Origin: Rhodopseudomonas telluris
GTDB taxonomy: Bacteria; Pseudomonadota; Alphaproteobacteria; Rhizobiales; Xanthobacteraceae
Assembly: GCF_042432815.1 (NCBI RefSeq)
Contig: NZ_JBHLWM010000008.1
Location: 868,001 to 932,000 of the forward strand
DNA length: 64,000 bases
Reading direction: 5' to 3'
Both the position numbers and the translations under genes were made by a program. The notes beneath the pieces are model-generated. The model had not been told where the DNA came from and did no database searches. It saw nothing but the letters and a program-made list of their open reading frames with translations. Of the stretch, positions 18,115-26,409 are shown piece after piece; within the stretch, counting starts at the first letter, position 1, and every line of letters begins with the position of its first letter.

Positions 18115-19188
18115 ATGACCGAGCGCAAGCACGGCCTCACCTACGCCGATTCCGGCGTCGATATCGACGCGGGCAATCGGCTCGTCGATCTGATCAAGCC
18201 GATGGTGCGGGCGACCGCACGGGCCGGCGCCGATTCCGAAATCGGCGGCTTTGGCGGCTTGTTCGACCTGAAGGCGGCCGGGTTTAAAGACCCGGTGCTG
18301 GTGGCAGCCACGGATGGCGTCGGCACGAAGATCAAGGTGGCGATCGACGCCAAGCTGCACGCCGGCATTGGCATCGACCTCGTGGCGATGTCGGTCAATG
18401 ACCTCGTCGTCCAGGGCGCCGAGCCCCTTTTCTTTCTAGATTACTTCGCCTGCGGCAAGCTCGACCCGGAAGCCACCGCGGAGATCGTTGCCGGCGTTGC
18501 CGAGGGCTGCCGCGAGTCCGGCTGCGCCTTGATCGGCGGCGAAACTGCCGAGATGCCCGGCCTCTATAAGGACGGCGACTACGATCTCGCCGGCTTCGCG
18601 GTCGGCGCAGCTGAGCGCGGCACCCTGCTGCCCTCGCCCGACATCGCCGAAGGCGACGCGGTGATCGGCCTCGCCTCCTCCGGCGTACATTCGAACGGCT
18701 TTTCGCTGGTGCGGAAGATCGTCGAGAAGTCCGGCCTGCCCTACGACGCGCAGGCGCCGTTCTCACCAGTGATGACGCTTGGCGGCGCGCTGCTGGCGCC
18801 GACCAGGCTGTATGTGAAATCCTGCCTGCACGCGATCCGCACCACCGGCGCGATCAAGGGACTGGCGCACATCACCGGCGGCGGCTTCACCGACAACATT
18901 CCGCGGGTGCTACCCAAGCATCTCGGCGTCGGCATCGACCTGCCGCGACTGCCGGTGCTCCCGGTCTTCAAATGGCTGGCTGAACAAGGCGGCATCGCCG
19001 AACTCGAACTCCTCCGCACCTTCAACTGCGGCATCGGCATGATCGCGATCGTCAAGGCGGATGCCGCCGACGCCGTCACCGAAGCGCTCACCAGCACCGG
19101 CGAGAGCGTGCATCTCCTCGGCCAAGTGATCGCCGCCAAGGGCGAGCATCGCGTCGTCTATGACGGCCACCTCGACCTCGCCTGGTGA
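18115..19188 (+). CDS. purM: Phosphoribosylformylglycinamidine cyclo-ligase (AIR synthetase)
   Basis: Fifth step of de novo purine synthesis: ATP-dependent ring closure of FGAM to AIR, cytosolic. The N-terminus MTERKHGLTYADSGVDIDAG is characteristic (YADAGVDI-type motif), followed by the glycine-rich ATP site (GFGGLFDL), ATDGVGTKIKVA, the SVNDLVVQGAEPLFFLDYFA segment and GGETAEMPG. 357 aa. AGGAG lies 7 nt before ATG 18115, and an upstream TTG/ATG at 18061/18064 lacks such support. purN follows almost immediately, the usual purMN operon. Confidence 0.97.
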   Translation: MTERKHGLTYADSGVDIDAGNRLVDLIKPMVRATARAGADSEIGGFGGLFDLKAAGFKDPVLVAATDGVGTKIKVAIDAKLHAGIGIDLVAMSVNDLVVQGAEPLFFLDYFACGKLDPEATAEIVAGVAEGCRESGCALIGGETAEMPGLYKDGDYDLAGFAVGAAERGTLLPSPDIAEGDAVIGLASSGVHSNGFSLVRKIVEKSGLPYDAQAPFSPVMTLGGALLAPTRLYVKSCLHAIRTTGAIKGLAHITGGGFTDNIPRVLPKHLGVGIDLPRLPVLPVFKWLAEQGGIAELELLRTFNCGIGMIAIVKADAADAVTEALTSTGESVHLLGQVIAAKGEHRVVYDGHLDLAW

Positions 19189-19192
19189 TGCC

Positions 19193-19843
19193 GTGAGCAA
19201 GCGTCGCGTCGCTATCCTGATTTCCGGGCGCGGGTCGAACATGGCCGCGCTGATCGAGGCCGCGGCCGAAGACGGCTTTCCGGCAGAGATCGCCGTGGTG
19301 ATTTCGAACACTGCAAGCGCCGGCGGTCTTGCGATCGCGCAGCGGAGCGGCATCGAGACGCTGGTGATCGAGAGCAAACCTTTCGGCAAGGATCGCGCCG
19401 GCTTCGAGGCCGTGCTGCAGGCCGCGCTCGAACAGCGCAAGATCGAGCTGATCTGCCTCGGCGGGTTCATGCGGCTGTTCACTGCGGAGTTTGTCAACCG
19501 GTGGCACGGCCGGATGCTGAACATCCATCCGTCGCTGCTGCCGTCATTCCCGGGCCTCGATCCGCATGGTCAGGCGCTGCGCGCCGGCGTCAAAATCTCC
19601 GGTGCCACCGTGCACTTCGTGATCGCCGAGACCGATGCCGGTCCGATCGTGATGCAGGGAGCGGTGCCGGTGCACGATGACGACACCGCAGACGGATTGG
19701 CGGCGCGCGTGCTCGCGGTCGAGCATCGCATCTATCCGAAGGCGCTGGAACTCGTCGCGTCCGGCCGCACGCGTTTCGAGGGCGATCTCTGCAAATCGAC
19801 CTCGAATGGCGTCGACGATCAGGTATTGATCGTTCCGGCGTAG
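19193..19843 (+). CDS. purN: Phosphoribosylglycinamide formyltransferase
   Basis: Transfers a formyl group from 10-formyl-tetrahydrofolate to GAR in purine synthesis. Diagnostic motifs: the N-terminal phosphate loop ILISGRGSNMAALI, the MLNIHPSLLPSFPG stretch carrying the catalytic His region, and the folate-site HFVIAETDAGPIVMQ with the catalytic Asp. 216 aa. I chose GTG 19193 (VSKRRVAILI), 4 nt after the purM stop. An in-frame ATG at 19160 inside purM would add eleven residues that are not family-like. Confidence 0.95.
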   Translation: MSKRRVAILISGRGSNMAALIEAAAEDGFPAEIAVVISNTASAGGLAIAQRSGIETLVIESKPFGKDRAGFEAVLQAALEQRKIELICLGGFMRLFTAEFVNRWHGRMLNIHPSLLPSFPGLDPHGQALRAGVKISGATVHFVIAETDAGPIVMQGAVPVHDDDTADGLAARVLAVEHRIYPKALELVASGRTRFEGDLCKSTSNGVDDQVLIVPA

Positions 19844-19871
19844 TCTCGGCGTTGCTACGGACTACGGATCG

Positions 19872-19890
19872 CGCTGCGATTTGCGCAGCG
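19872..19890. terminator. Hairpin between convergent purN and csp genes
   Basis: CGCTGCG and CGCAGCG form a perfect 7-bp stem with a 5-nt loop between two convergent genes. There is no T-run on either strand, so it is only a weak candidate for a shared transcription end. Confidence 0.35.
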
Positions 19891-19903
19891 GGAAAGCGAC
19901 CTG

Positions 19904-20107
19904 TTAGGAGACCTTCAAATTCTCTGCCGAGGTCTTGCCGCGATTTTCGACGAGATCGTATTCGATCGTCTGGTTCTCATTGAGGGTGCTCAATCCGGCG
20001 CGCTCTACCGCCGAGATATGGACGAACACATCCTTGTCGCCCGTGGTCGGGCGGATGAAGCCGTAACCCTTGGTGGGGTTGAACCATTTGACGGTGCCCT
20101 TGTGCAT
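19904..20107 (-). CDS. Cold-shock domain protein
   Basis: Small single-stranded nucleic-acid-binding protein (67 aa) with a single cold-shock domain. It begins MHKGTVKWFNPTKGYGFIRP, containing RNP1 (KGYGFI), followed by RNP2 (VFVHIS). These bind RNA and melt secondary structure at low temperature or in stationary phase. AGGAG lies about 8 nt before the ATG. A long region (20108-20557) separates it from the divergent regulator gene, compatible with the long 5' leader typical of csp mRNAs. Which cspA paralogue it is cannot be said. Confidence 0.95.
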   Translation of the reverse strand: MHKGTVKWFNPTKGYGFIRPTTGDKDVFVHISAVERAGLSTLNENQTIEYDLVENRGKTSAENLKVS

Positions 20108-20318
20108 CGCCTGTCTCCTGTCTGGACATAAAAAAGACGCGGCGCGCTAACTGCGTGCCACGCCACACACGGCGATCCCGAGGCCTGCTGAATTTCCAAG
20201 TCGCAAAACATCAAAGCCGAACGGCCCAACTCCGAATGCACCTCAATTGCAACACGATTTTCCCGCCTTAGCAAGTCTTGCGCGTGCTGCAGAAATAAGC
20301 GCCGGATAGTTGCGTTGG

Positions 20319-20441
20319 TTAGTTGAACTGATTACTTCGGCGGCGCTTCGGCCATGTTGCTCTGCGGCAATCGCGCACGAAGTCTGCTTCATCGGCAAAT
20401 TTGCCACCGATTGATTGAAAAACGGGCGTCACGCTGCGCAT
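20319..20441 (-). CDS. Possible small basic protein (40 aa), unverified
   Basis: An ATG at 20441 opens 40 codons encoding a peptide with a basic C-terminal half (DCRRATWPKRRRSNQFN). It is included because a general-stress-type promoter (GGAAC, 17 nt, CGTC) ends about 20 nt upstream of the ATG on the same strand. The ribosome binding site is poor (GCGAG) and I do not recognise a family. It could be a chance frame inside the csp leader. Confidence 0.25.
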   Translation of the reverse strand: MRSVTPVFQSIGGKFADEADFVRDCRRATWPKRRRSNQFN

Positions 20442-20461
20442 GGTCAGCTCGCCGCGCGAAC

Positions 20462-20487
20462 GCGACGGCCGGTCGCTCTTTCGGGTT
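20462..20487 (-). promoter_or_regulatory. EcfG-type (general stress) promoter candidate
   Basis: On the minus strand GGAAC (20487-20483) is followed after exactly 17 nt by CGTC. The alphaproteobacterial EcfG consensus is GGAAC-N16/17-CGTT, so one base of the -10 deviates. It could drive the small frame at 20441 or give a long csp leader transcript. Confidence 0.35.
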
Positions 20488-20557
20488 CCATCACATGCGA
20501 CAATTTTGAACACCTGCCGACGTGTTCATGCACCGTACAGTTGACTACTGTCCCGCC

Positions 20558-21415
20558 ATGAATCGGCTGCGCCGGTTCCTTTCGCCCTCCACTCACCCCG
20601 CGCGCAAGGAGACCGTCCTGATCGTGTCCAGCGACATTCAAAGTTCCCCTATCCCGGTGAAGAACCGCATCCTGGCGCAGCTTCCGCCGGATGATCTGCT
20701 TGCCCTCCAGCCGATGCTCCGGCCGGTCGACTTCAGGGGACGCACCGTCCTGCAGGAAGCCAATCGGCGGGTGGACTACGTCCACTTCATCGAGGAAGGC
20801 CTCGTCTCGCAACTTGCCGGTAGCCGGACAGACTACGTCGAGACCGCGATGGTCGGCGTTTTCGGCTATGTCGGAGTTCCGGTGGTTCTCGGCAGTCCGA
20901 TTGCATCGCAACGCTCGATCGCGTCGATGCCGGGGTCGGCGCTGCGCATCTCGGCGGACGACCTCACCGCAGTGCTGGCGAGCCGGCCACATATTCGCGA
21001 GCACCTGCTGCGCTACGTGCAAGCGCTGATCGCACAGAACACCCAGAGCGTGCTCTGTGCGGCACGGCATGAGATCAACCAACGCTTGGCGCGCTGGCTG
21101 CTTCTCGCCAACGACCGGATCCAGAGCGACGTCCTCTACATCACCCACGAGCTGCTGGCCGCCAGTCTCGGCGTCCGCCGAGCCAGCATCACCAACGCGC
21201 TCCTTCAGTTCGAAACGGAGGGCGTCGTTCAGAAGACCCGTGGCGCGGTCCGCATCATCGATCGCACTGGGCTCGAAAGTCGCGCCTGTGATTGCTACAG
21301 CGTCGTTCGTGACGCCTATGCCTGGACGCAGGCGTCCTCCCAGGACGGCCATTCGCATACCGGTTGCAGCCATGGCCATGCAGGCCACGGCGACATCATC
21401 GCAGGTACTGCCTGA
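20558..21415 (+). CDS. Crp/Fnr family transcriptional regulator with His/Cys-rich C-terminal tail
   Basis: Cyclic-nucleotide-binding-like sensor domain (about residues 30-150: LAQLPPDDLLALQPMLRPV, then VHFIEEGLVSQLAG) joined to a winged-helix DNA-binding domain (LAASLGVRRASITNALLQFE as recognition helix region). No Fnr-type N-terminal Cys cluster is visible. The C-terminus extends with CDCYSVV and a His-rich stretch (GHSHTGCSHGHAGHGD), which could bind a metal. The start is unclear: ATG 20558 is given, while AAGGAGA at 20606-20612 precedes GTG 20624 by 12 nt and may be the true start. An upstream GTG 20522 is also open. Regulated genes are unknown. Confidence 0.85.
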   Translation: MNRLRRFLSPSTHPARKETVLIVSSDIQSSPIPVKNRILAQLPPDDLLALQPMLRPVDFRGRTVLQEANRRVDYVHFIEEGLVSQLAGSRTDYVETAMVGVFGYVGVPVVLGSPIASQRSIASMPGSALRISADDLTAVLASRPHIREHLLRYVQALIAQNTQSVLCAARHEINQRLARWLLLANDRIQSDVLYITHELLAASLGVRRASITNALLQFETEGVVQKTRGAVRIIDRTGLESRACDCYSVVRDAYAWTQASSQDGHSHTGCSHGHAGHGDIIAGTA

Positions 21416-21422
21416 GTTTTTC

Positions 21423-21445
21423 CCCGCGCCGCCATGCGGCGCGGG
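21423..21445. terminator. Strong hairpin between convergent crp-type and terC genes
   Basis: CCCGCGCCGC and GCGGCGCGGG form a perfect 10-bp stem with a 3-nt loop, 7 nt after the regulator's stop codon and 42 nt before the end of the convergent TerC gene. No T-run follows, so it may mark RNA ends in both directions without being a classic terminator. Confidence 0.5.
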
Positions 21446-21487
21446 TCCAGCCCGCTTGAGATCAGGTCTGTAAAAGCCTGAAGACGA

Positions 21488-22318
21488 TCAGGTCGGCTTC
21501 GCGGCTTCGTCGCCGCCGAGCGAAATCCGCCGCCAGATCGCGCCCGCGACCAGCACGAGCACCGCGCCGCAGAGCGCGAACAGATACTCTCCGACATTGC
21601 CCGGAACGGCAAAATCCGTTGCGAGACCGACGGTTCGGAACAGCCGGTCGATCTGCGCGCCGGGCCCGTCGAATGTCATCATCAGCGGATGGATCGCCGG
21701 ATCTGTTGCGATCACCTCGCCGGCAACCCAGCCGAGCAGCGCCGCGCCGAGCCACACCAGCAGCGGCAGCTTTTCCAGCACCAGCATGATCAGCGCCGCG
21801 CCGGCGACGATCATCGGCACGCTGATCGCAAGGCCGAGGATCAGCAGCGGCACGCTACCATTGGCGGCGGCCGCCACGGCGATGACGTTGTCGAGACTCA
21901 TGACGATGTCGGCGACGACCACGATCTGCACAGCGTGCCACAAATGCTTGCCGGACTGAACGCTGTCCTCGTCGTCGTTTTCGGGCACCAGCAGCTTGGC
22001 GGCGATCACCAGCAGCGCCAGGCCGCCGACCAGCTTGAGATACGGCCACTCCATCAGAGTGGCGACGATGCCGGTGAAGATGATGCGGAGAAACACCGCG
22101 GCGCCGGCGCCGAGGATCATGCCCCACAGCCGGTGCTGGGCGTTGAGGCCCCGGCAGGCAAGCGCGATCACCAGCGCGTTGTCGCCGGAGAGCAGCACGT
22201 TGATCCAGATGATCTTGCCGACGGACAGCCAGAACGCCGGCTGCTGGACGTCGCTTTTGAACTGGGCGACCAGCCCCGAAAGGGTGGCGGGGTCAAAGAT
22301 GCTCAGAACCCAGTCCAC
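21488..22318 (-). CDS. TerC/YjbE family integral membrane protein
   Basis: Predicted polytopic membrane protein (276 aa). TerC signature motifs are present: a first conserved INVLLSGDNALVIALA and the repeated VADIVMSLDNVIAVAAAANG, both with an acidic Asp-Asn pair inside a membrane helix. Several hydrophobic helices surround them. Members of this family have been linked to tellurite resistance and, more recently, to manganese export and metalation of secreted proteins. The metal here is inference. No yybP-type riboswitch was seen upstream. Confidence 0.87.
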   Translation of the reverse strand: MDWVLSIFDPATLSGLVAQFKSDVQQPAFWLSVGKIIWINVLLSGDNALVIALACRGLNAQHRLWGMILGAGAAVFLRIIFTGIVATLMEWPYLKLVGGLALLVIAAKLLVPENDDEDSVQSGKHLWHAVQIVVVADIVMSLDNVIAVAAAANGSVPLLILGLAISVPMIVAGAALIMLVLEKLPLLVWLGAALLGWVAGEVIATDPAIHPLMMTFDGPGAQIDRLFRTVGLATDFAVPGNVGEYLFALCGAVLVLVAGAIWRRISLGGDEAAKPT

Positions 22319-22389
22319 AGTCCCTCACCGCGCTTGAAAAATGGCCGCGGCCGCAATCAGCGGTCCGCGACCATGGTTCGTCACAACGT

Positions 22390-22812
22390 TCAGCCGACGA
22401 TTTCGTTGCCGGCGAAGAACTGCGCGATCTCGATCGCGGCGGTCTCCGGGGCGTCCGAGCCGTGCACCGAGTTCTCGCCGATCGACTTGGCGTGCAACTT
22501 GCGGATGGTGCCGTCGGCGGCCTTCGACGGGTCGGTGGCGCCCATCACGTCGCGATACTTGGCGATCGCGCCCTCGCCTTCGAGCACTTGCACGACCACC
22601 GGGCCGGAGGTCATGAAATCGACCAGCTCGCCAAAGAACGGGCGTTCCTTGTGCACGGCATAGAAGGTCTCGGCCTGGCCGCGGGTCATGTGGATCCGCT
22701 TCTGCGCCACGATGCGCAGACCGGCCTTTTCGATCAGGGCGTTGATCGCGCCGGTGATGTTGCGCTCGGTCGCGTCGGGCTTGAGGATCGAGAAAGTCCG
22801 CTGAATCGCCAT
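22390..22812 (-). CDS. ndk: Nucleoside diphosphate kinase
   Basis: Transfers the gamma phosphate of ATP to NDPs through a phosphohistidine. The 140-aa protein starts MAIQRTFSILKPDATERN at ATG 22812 (GGACC upstream) and carries the active-site motif NSVHGSDAPETA with the catalytic His. The frame is open for 23 more codons upstream but the conserved family start is at 22812. It is divergent from the ABC-F gene. Confidence 0.97.
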   Translation of the reverse strand: MAIQRTFSILKPDATERNITGAINALIEKAGLRIVAQKRIHMTRGQAETFYAVHKERPFFGELVDFMTSGPVVVQVLEGEGAIAKYRDVMGATDPSKAADGTIRKLHAKSIGENSVHGSDAPETAAIEIAQFFAGNEIVG

Positions 22813-22974
22813 GGAAGGTCCTTGAGAGCTAGGGCTGGAGTGAGTTGCGCGGCTTATATCGGCGCGGCTGCGGTCCGGCAAGCCGGAGCCGGCCGGCGCC
22901 GGCAGAATCGTGCCGCCGCCGATATTCGCCCCCTCGCCGGTTGCCTTTGCCGGCCGTCCCGGTCAAAACGCGGC

Positions 22975-24852
22975 ATGCTCACCCTCTCCGACATTTCGGT
23001 CCGGATCGCCGGACGGCTGCTGATCGATCAGAGCACGGTGCAGATCGCTCCGGGCGCCCGGGTCGGCTTCATCGGCCGCAACGGCGCCGGCAAATCGACG
23101 CTGTTTCACGCCATCCGCGGCGAGCTGGCGACCGAGACCGGCCGCATCACCATGCCGCCACGCTGGACCGTCGGCAGCCTCGCCCAGGAGGCGCCGAACG
23201 GCCCCGAGACGCTGATCGAGGTGGTGCTCAAGGCCGACCTCGAGCGCCACGCGCTGCTGGAAGAAGCCGAAACCGCGCACGACCCCCACCGGATCGCCGA
23301 GATCCAAACCCGGCTCGTCGATATCGACGCGCACTCCGCCCCGGCCCGCGCCGCCGCGATCCTCAGCGGCCTCGGATTCTCGGCGGCGGATCAGGCCCGC
23401 TCCTGCTCGGAATTCTCCGGCGGCTGGCGGATGCGGGTGGCGCTGGCGGCGACACTGTTCGCGGCGCCCGATCTGCTGCTGCTCGACGAGCCGACCAACT
23501 ATCTCGATCTCGAAGGCACTCTGTGGCTCGAGGATCACCTCGCCAACTATCCGCGCACGGTGATCGTGATCAGCCATGACCGCGATCTGCTCGACACCTC
23601 AGTCAACGAGATCCTGCATCTCGACCGCGGCCGGCTGGTCCACTTCCGTGGTACTTACTCGGCCTATGCGGAATTCCGCGCCAACAAGGAAGCGCTCGAC
23701 GCCAAGAACGCCAAGCGCGAGGAAGCGCGGCGCAAGCACCTGCAGGAATTCGTCGACCGCTTCAAGGCCAAAGCCTCGAAAGCGCGCCAGGCGCAGTCGC
23801 GCGTCAAGATGCTGGAGAAGATGAAGCCGGTCACCCGGCTCGTCGCCGACGACGTGCCGGACATCGTCTTCACCCCGCCGGAAAAGACGCTGTCGCCGCC
23901 GATCCTCGCGGCCGACAACGTCACCGTCGGTTACGACCCGAAGCATCCTGTTCTGCGCAACGTCACGCTGCGGGTCGACACCGACGACCGCATCGCGCTG
24001 CTCGGCGCCAACGGCAACGGCAAGTCGACGCTGGTGAAACTGCTCGCCGATCGGCTCGCGCCGTTTTCAGGTTCGGTGACGCGAGCCGACAAACTCTCAG
24101 TCGCTTACTTCGCCCAGCACCAGCTCGATGAACTCAACGAGGACGGCTCGCCCTATGACCACATCCGGCGGCTGATGCCGGATGCGCCGGAGAGCAAGAT
24201 CCGCGCCCGCGCCGGCTCCATGGGGTTCTCCGGCAAGGCCGCCGACACGCTGGTGAAAAGCCTGTCCGGCGGCGAGAAGGCGCGGCTGCTGCTCGGCCTC
24301 GCGACCTTCTTCGGCCCGAACATGATTATCCTGGACGAGCCGACCAACCATCTCGACATCGACAGCCGCGCCGCGCTCGCCGAAGCGATCAACGATTTCC
24401 CCGGCGCCGTGATCATGGTGTCGCACGATCGCTATCTGATCGATGCCTGCGCCGATCAGCTCTGGGTGGTCGCCGACCACAAGGTCAAACCCTATGACGG
24501 CGATCTCGACGATTATCGCCGCGCCGTGCTGTCGTCGCGCGGCGGACGGCCCGCACGCGATGCCAGGGAGCGTGGTGATAGCAGCGCCGCCGCCAAACCG
24601 GCGCAGCCGCGGCCGAAGAAGACCGTGCCGCTGAAGCAGCGGATCGCCGACGCCGAATCCGAGATCGAACGCATCACGGCAATCATCGACAAGATCGACG
24701 CTGCGCTCGCGCTGCCCGATCTGTTCACCCGCGACCCGAAGCAAGCCGCCCAACTTTCGACCGCCCGCGCCAATGCCCAGGCGGCGCTGCACAAGGCCGA
24801 GGAGCAATGGCTCGAAGCCAGCGCGGCGATGGACGAAGCGCAGGGGTCCTAG
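22975..24852 (+). CDS. ABC-F family ATPase (Uup/EttA type)
   Basis: Cytosolic protein with two fused ATP-binding cassettes and no membrane domain; relatives act on ribosomes or on DNA. First cassette: Walker A GRNGAGKST, signature FSGGWRMRV, Walker B LLLLDEPTNYLD. Linker about 230-310 is Lys/Arg/Glu-rich. Second cassette: GANGNGKST, LSGGEKARLLL, MIILDEPTNHLD. The C-terminus is a coiled-coil rich in Lys and Glu (PKKTVPLKQRIADAESEIER), as in Uup. I chose ATG 22975 (MLTLSDISVRIAG). 625 aa. Confidence 0.93.
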   Translation: MLTLSDISVRIAGRLLIDQSTVQIAPGARVGFIGRNGAGKSTLFHAIRGELATETGRITMPPRWTVGSLAQEAPNGPETLIEVVLKADLERHALLEEAETAHDPHRIAEIQTRLVDIDAHSAPARAAAILSGLGFSAADQARSCSEFSGGWRMRVALAATLFAAPDLLLLDEPTNYLDLEGTLWLEDHLANYPRTVIVISHDRDLLDTSVNEILHLDRGRLVHFRGTYSAYAEFRANKEALDAKNAKREEARRKHLQEFVDRFKAKASKARQAQSRVKMLEKMKPVTRLVADDVPDIVFTPPEKTLSPPILAADNVTVGYDPKHPVLRNVTLRVDTDDRIALLGANGNGKSTLVKLLADRLAPFSGSVTRADKLSVAYFAQHQLDELNEDGSPYDHIRRLMPDAPESKIRARAGSMGFSGKAADTLVKSLSGGEKARLLLGLATFFGPNMIILDEPTNHLDIDSRAALAEAINDFPGAVIMVSHDRYLIDACADQLWVVADHKVKPYDGDLDDYRRAVLSSRGGRPARDARERGDSSAAAKPAQPRPKKTVPLKQRIADAESEIERITAIIDKIDAALALPDLFTRDPKQAAQLSTARANAQAALHKAEEQWLEASAAMDEAQGS

Positions 24853-24988
24853 CGACGCGGACCGCGCATTGGAATTCAGATTGCTGGCGACGCGCGAGGA
24901 CGCGCCATAGCTCGCGGCCCGTCGTCAATGTCGAAAAGTCGCTGTAAGGGCCAAAGCCCGCACTGAGTCCCAACGGACTGAGTGCAAA

Positions 24989-25066
24989 TGGTCGGAGCGA
25001 AAGGATTTGAACCTTCGACCCCTAGTCTCCCAGACTAGTGCGCTAACCGGGCTGCGCCACGCTCCG
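24989..25066 (-). tRNA. tRNA-Pro(GGG)
   Basis: The minus strand folds as a tRNA. Acceptor CGGAGCG pairs with CGCTCCG, the D arm is GCGC/GCGC, the anticodon arm CTAGT/ACTAG carries loop CTGGGAG (anticodon GGG), and the T arm GAAGG/CCTTT carries loop TTCAAAT. Discriminator A is followed by an encoded CCA. GGG reads proline codon CCC (and CCU by wobble). No integrase or attachment duplication is next to it. Confidence 0.97.
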
Positions 25067-25160
25067 ATGCCGTTTCGGCCCTGATGCTGTAGCTTCGATT
25101 GGGCCGACGCGCAAGGCGGCAGGCGTCAAATGGCGGGTCCGGCACACACGAAACCGGCCG

Positions 25161-25883
25161 TCAGCCGTCCTTCATCACCGCGTCGAGGGCCTCGCGGCAG
25201 GCGATCAGATCCTGCAGCACGGCGCGCAGCGGCGCAAGATCGACGGGCGGCCGCGCTGGCGATGGACGCGCCGCGTGCAAATCCAGCGGCGGGAGTTTCA
25301 GCCGCGACGCCGGGGCGGCCATCGCCGGATGATCCTCATCTTCGTCCGCGTCGAGGACCGGGCTGTCAAACTCCGGTTCGTCGAAGGCGGGCTCCTGCCG
25401 CGTCTCCTGCCGTGCGGGACGGCTGGGCGGCGGCGCCGGCGCGGCGCGCAGATCCGGCTCGGCCATCGCCGCGTGCAGATCCAGACCTTCGTCCTCGCCC
25501 TCGTAATCATCGTCATCGAGGTCGATACCGTGGCCGAGCGCCGGCTCGTAGTCCTCCTCGGCGACGGTCCGGCCGATCGCTTCCTCGACGGCGCCGAAGG
25601 TGGCGCTCGCCTCGCTGTCGGCGAGCCGCTGCACCGACTTGATGCCGTGCTCCTTAAGGATGCGCTGGACGCCGCGGATGGTGTAGCCTTCGCCGTACAG
25701 CAGACGGCGGATGCCCTTGAGCAGATCGACATCGTCCGGCCGGTAGTAACGCCGGCCGCCCGATCGCTTCATCGGCTTGATTTGCGTGAAGCGCGTCTCC
25801 CAAAACCGCAGCACGTGCTGCGGAATGTCGAGCTCTTCGGCGACTTCGCTGATGGTTCGGAATGCATCCGGCGCTTTGTCCAA
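25161..25883 (-). CDS. MerR family transcriptional regulator with acidic C-terminal extension
   Basis: N-terminal MerR-type winged helix (FRTISEVAEELDIPQHVLRF with WETRF and SGGRRYYRPDDVDLL), then a dimerisation helix region. The C-terminal two thirds is acidic and low-complexity (many Asp/Glu, then Ala/Pro/Arg), with a short conserved-looking end (LRAVLQDLIACREALDA). No Cys cluster for metal sensing is evident, so it is not a classical metal-responsive MerR. It lies 14 bp downstream of ihfA, the common alphaproteobacterial order plsX-fabH-ihfA-merR. The target genes are unknown. Confidence 0.9.
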   Translation of the reverse strand: MDKAPDAFRTISEVAEELDIPQHVLRFWETRFTQIKPMKRSGGRRYYRPDDVDLLKGIRRLLYGEGYTIRGVQRILKEHGIKSVQRLADSEASATFGAVEEAIGRTVAEEDYEPALGHGIDLDDDDYEGEDEGLDLHAAMAEPDLRAAPAPPPSRPARQETRQEPAFDEPEFDSPVLDADEDEDHPAMAAPASRLKLPPLDLHAARPSPARPPVDLAPLRAVLQDLIACREALDAVMKDG

Positions 25884-25897
25884 ATGCAGTCTCCTCG

Positions 25898-26275
25898 TCA
25901 GGTGCCCGATGCCGACCCGGCGGACTCGGTCTTGTCCTCAGCCGCGGTGCTCGCCGATGTCGGCGCACCTGCGGTGCCATTGGCGTTGATACGCTGCTTG
26001 AGGATTGCCGACGGCTTGAACACCATCACACGCCGTGGCGAGATCGGCACTTCGGTCCCGGTTTTGGGATTACGGCCGATCCGCTGCCCCTTCTGACGCA
26101 CCAGAAACGAGCCAAACGACGACAGCTTCACCGTCTCGCCCTTCTCCAGGCAGTCGGTGATCTCCTTCAACACCAGCTCGACAAATGCCGACGACTCCGT
26201 GCGCGACAGTCCCACCTTCTGGTAGACGGCCTCACATAAATCGACACGTGTAACTGTTCTTCCGGTCCCGGTCAT
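25898..26275 (-). CDS. ihfA: Integration host factor subunit alpha
   Basis: DNA-bending nucleoid protein acting as a heterodimer with IhfB. The conserved start MTGTGRTVTRVDLCEAVYQ is followed by the DNA-intercalating loop with GRNPKTGTEVPI, VMVFKPSAILKQRI. 125 aa is longer than the typical 99 aa of the enteric protein because of an Ala/Ser/Thr-rich C-terminal tail common in this group. Between fabH and merR in the minus-strand cluster. Confidence 0.95.
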   Translation of the reverse strand: MTGTGRTVTRVDLCEAVYQKVGLSRTESSAFVELVLKEITDCLEKGETVKLSSFGSFLVRQKGQRIGRNPKTGTEVPISPRRVMVFKPSAILKQRINANGTAGAPTSASTAAEDKTESAGSASGT

Positions 26276-26409
26276 CGCCCGCCCCGCCTCACGGCGAAAT
26301 GAAAAATCCGTGCTGAAACTAAGGGTTTAACAATCGGCGGTCAACCTCCGCCAACATTCAGAATAGCACGGAACGCGATGGAAACACTGTTAAAACTTTA
26401 CACGCGCTA

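Larger units (their letters stand above)
20108..20557. other. 450-bp divergent intergenic region between csp and the Crp/Fnr gene
   Basis: The region is more AT-rich than its neighbours close to the csp gene, as expected for a promoter and leader. It contains a GGAAC-N17-CGTC site on the minus strand (20462-20487) and a possible 40-codon frame below it, listed separately. No RNA family or clear operator was recognised elsewhere. Confidence 0.5.

Noticed and set aside
24989..25160. Integration site or genomic island at tRNA-Pro
   Set aside because: No integrase, no repeated tRNA end and normal flanking housekeeping genes on both sides.
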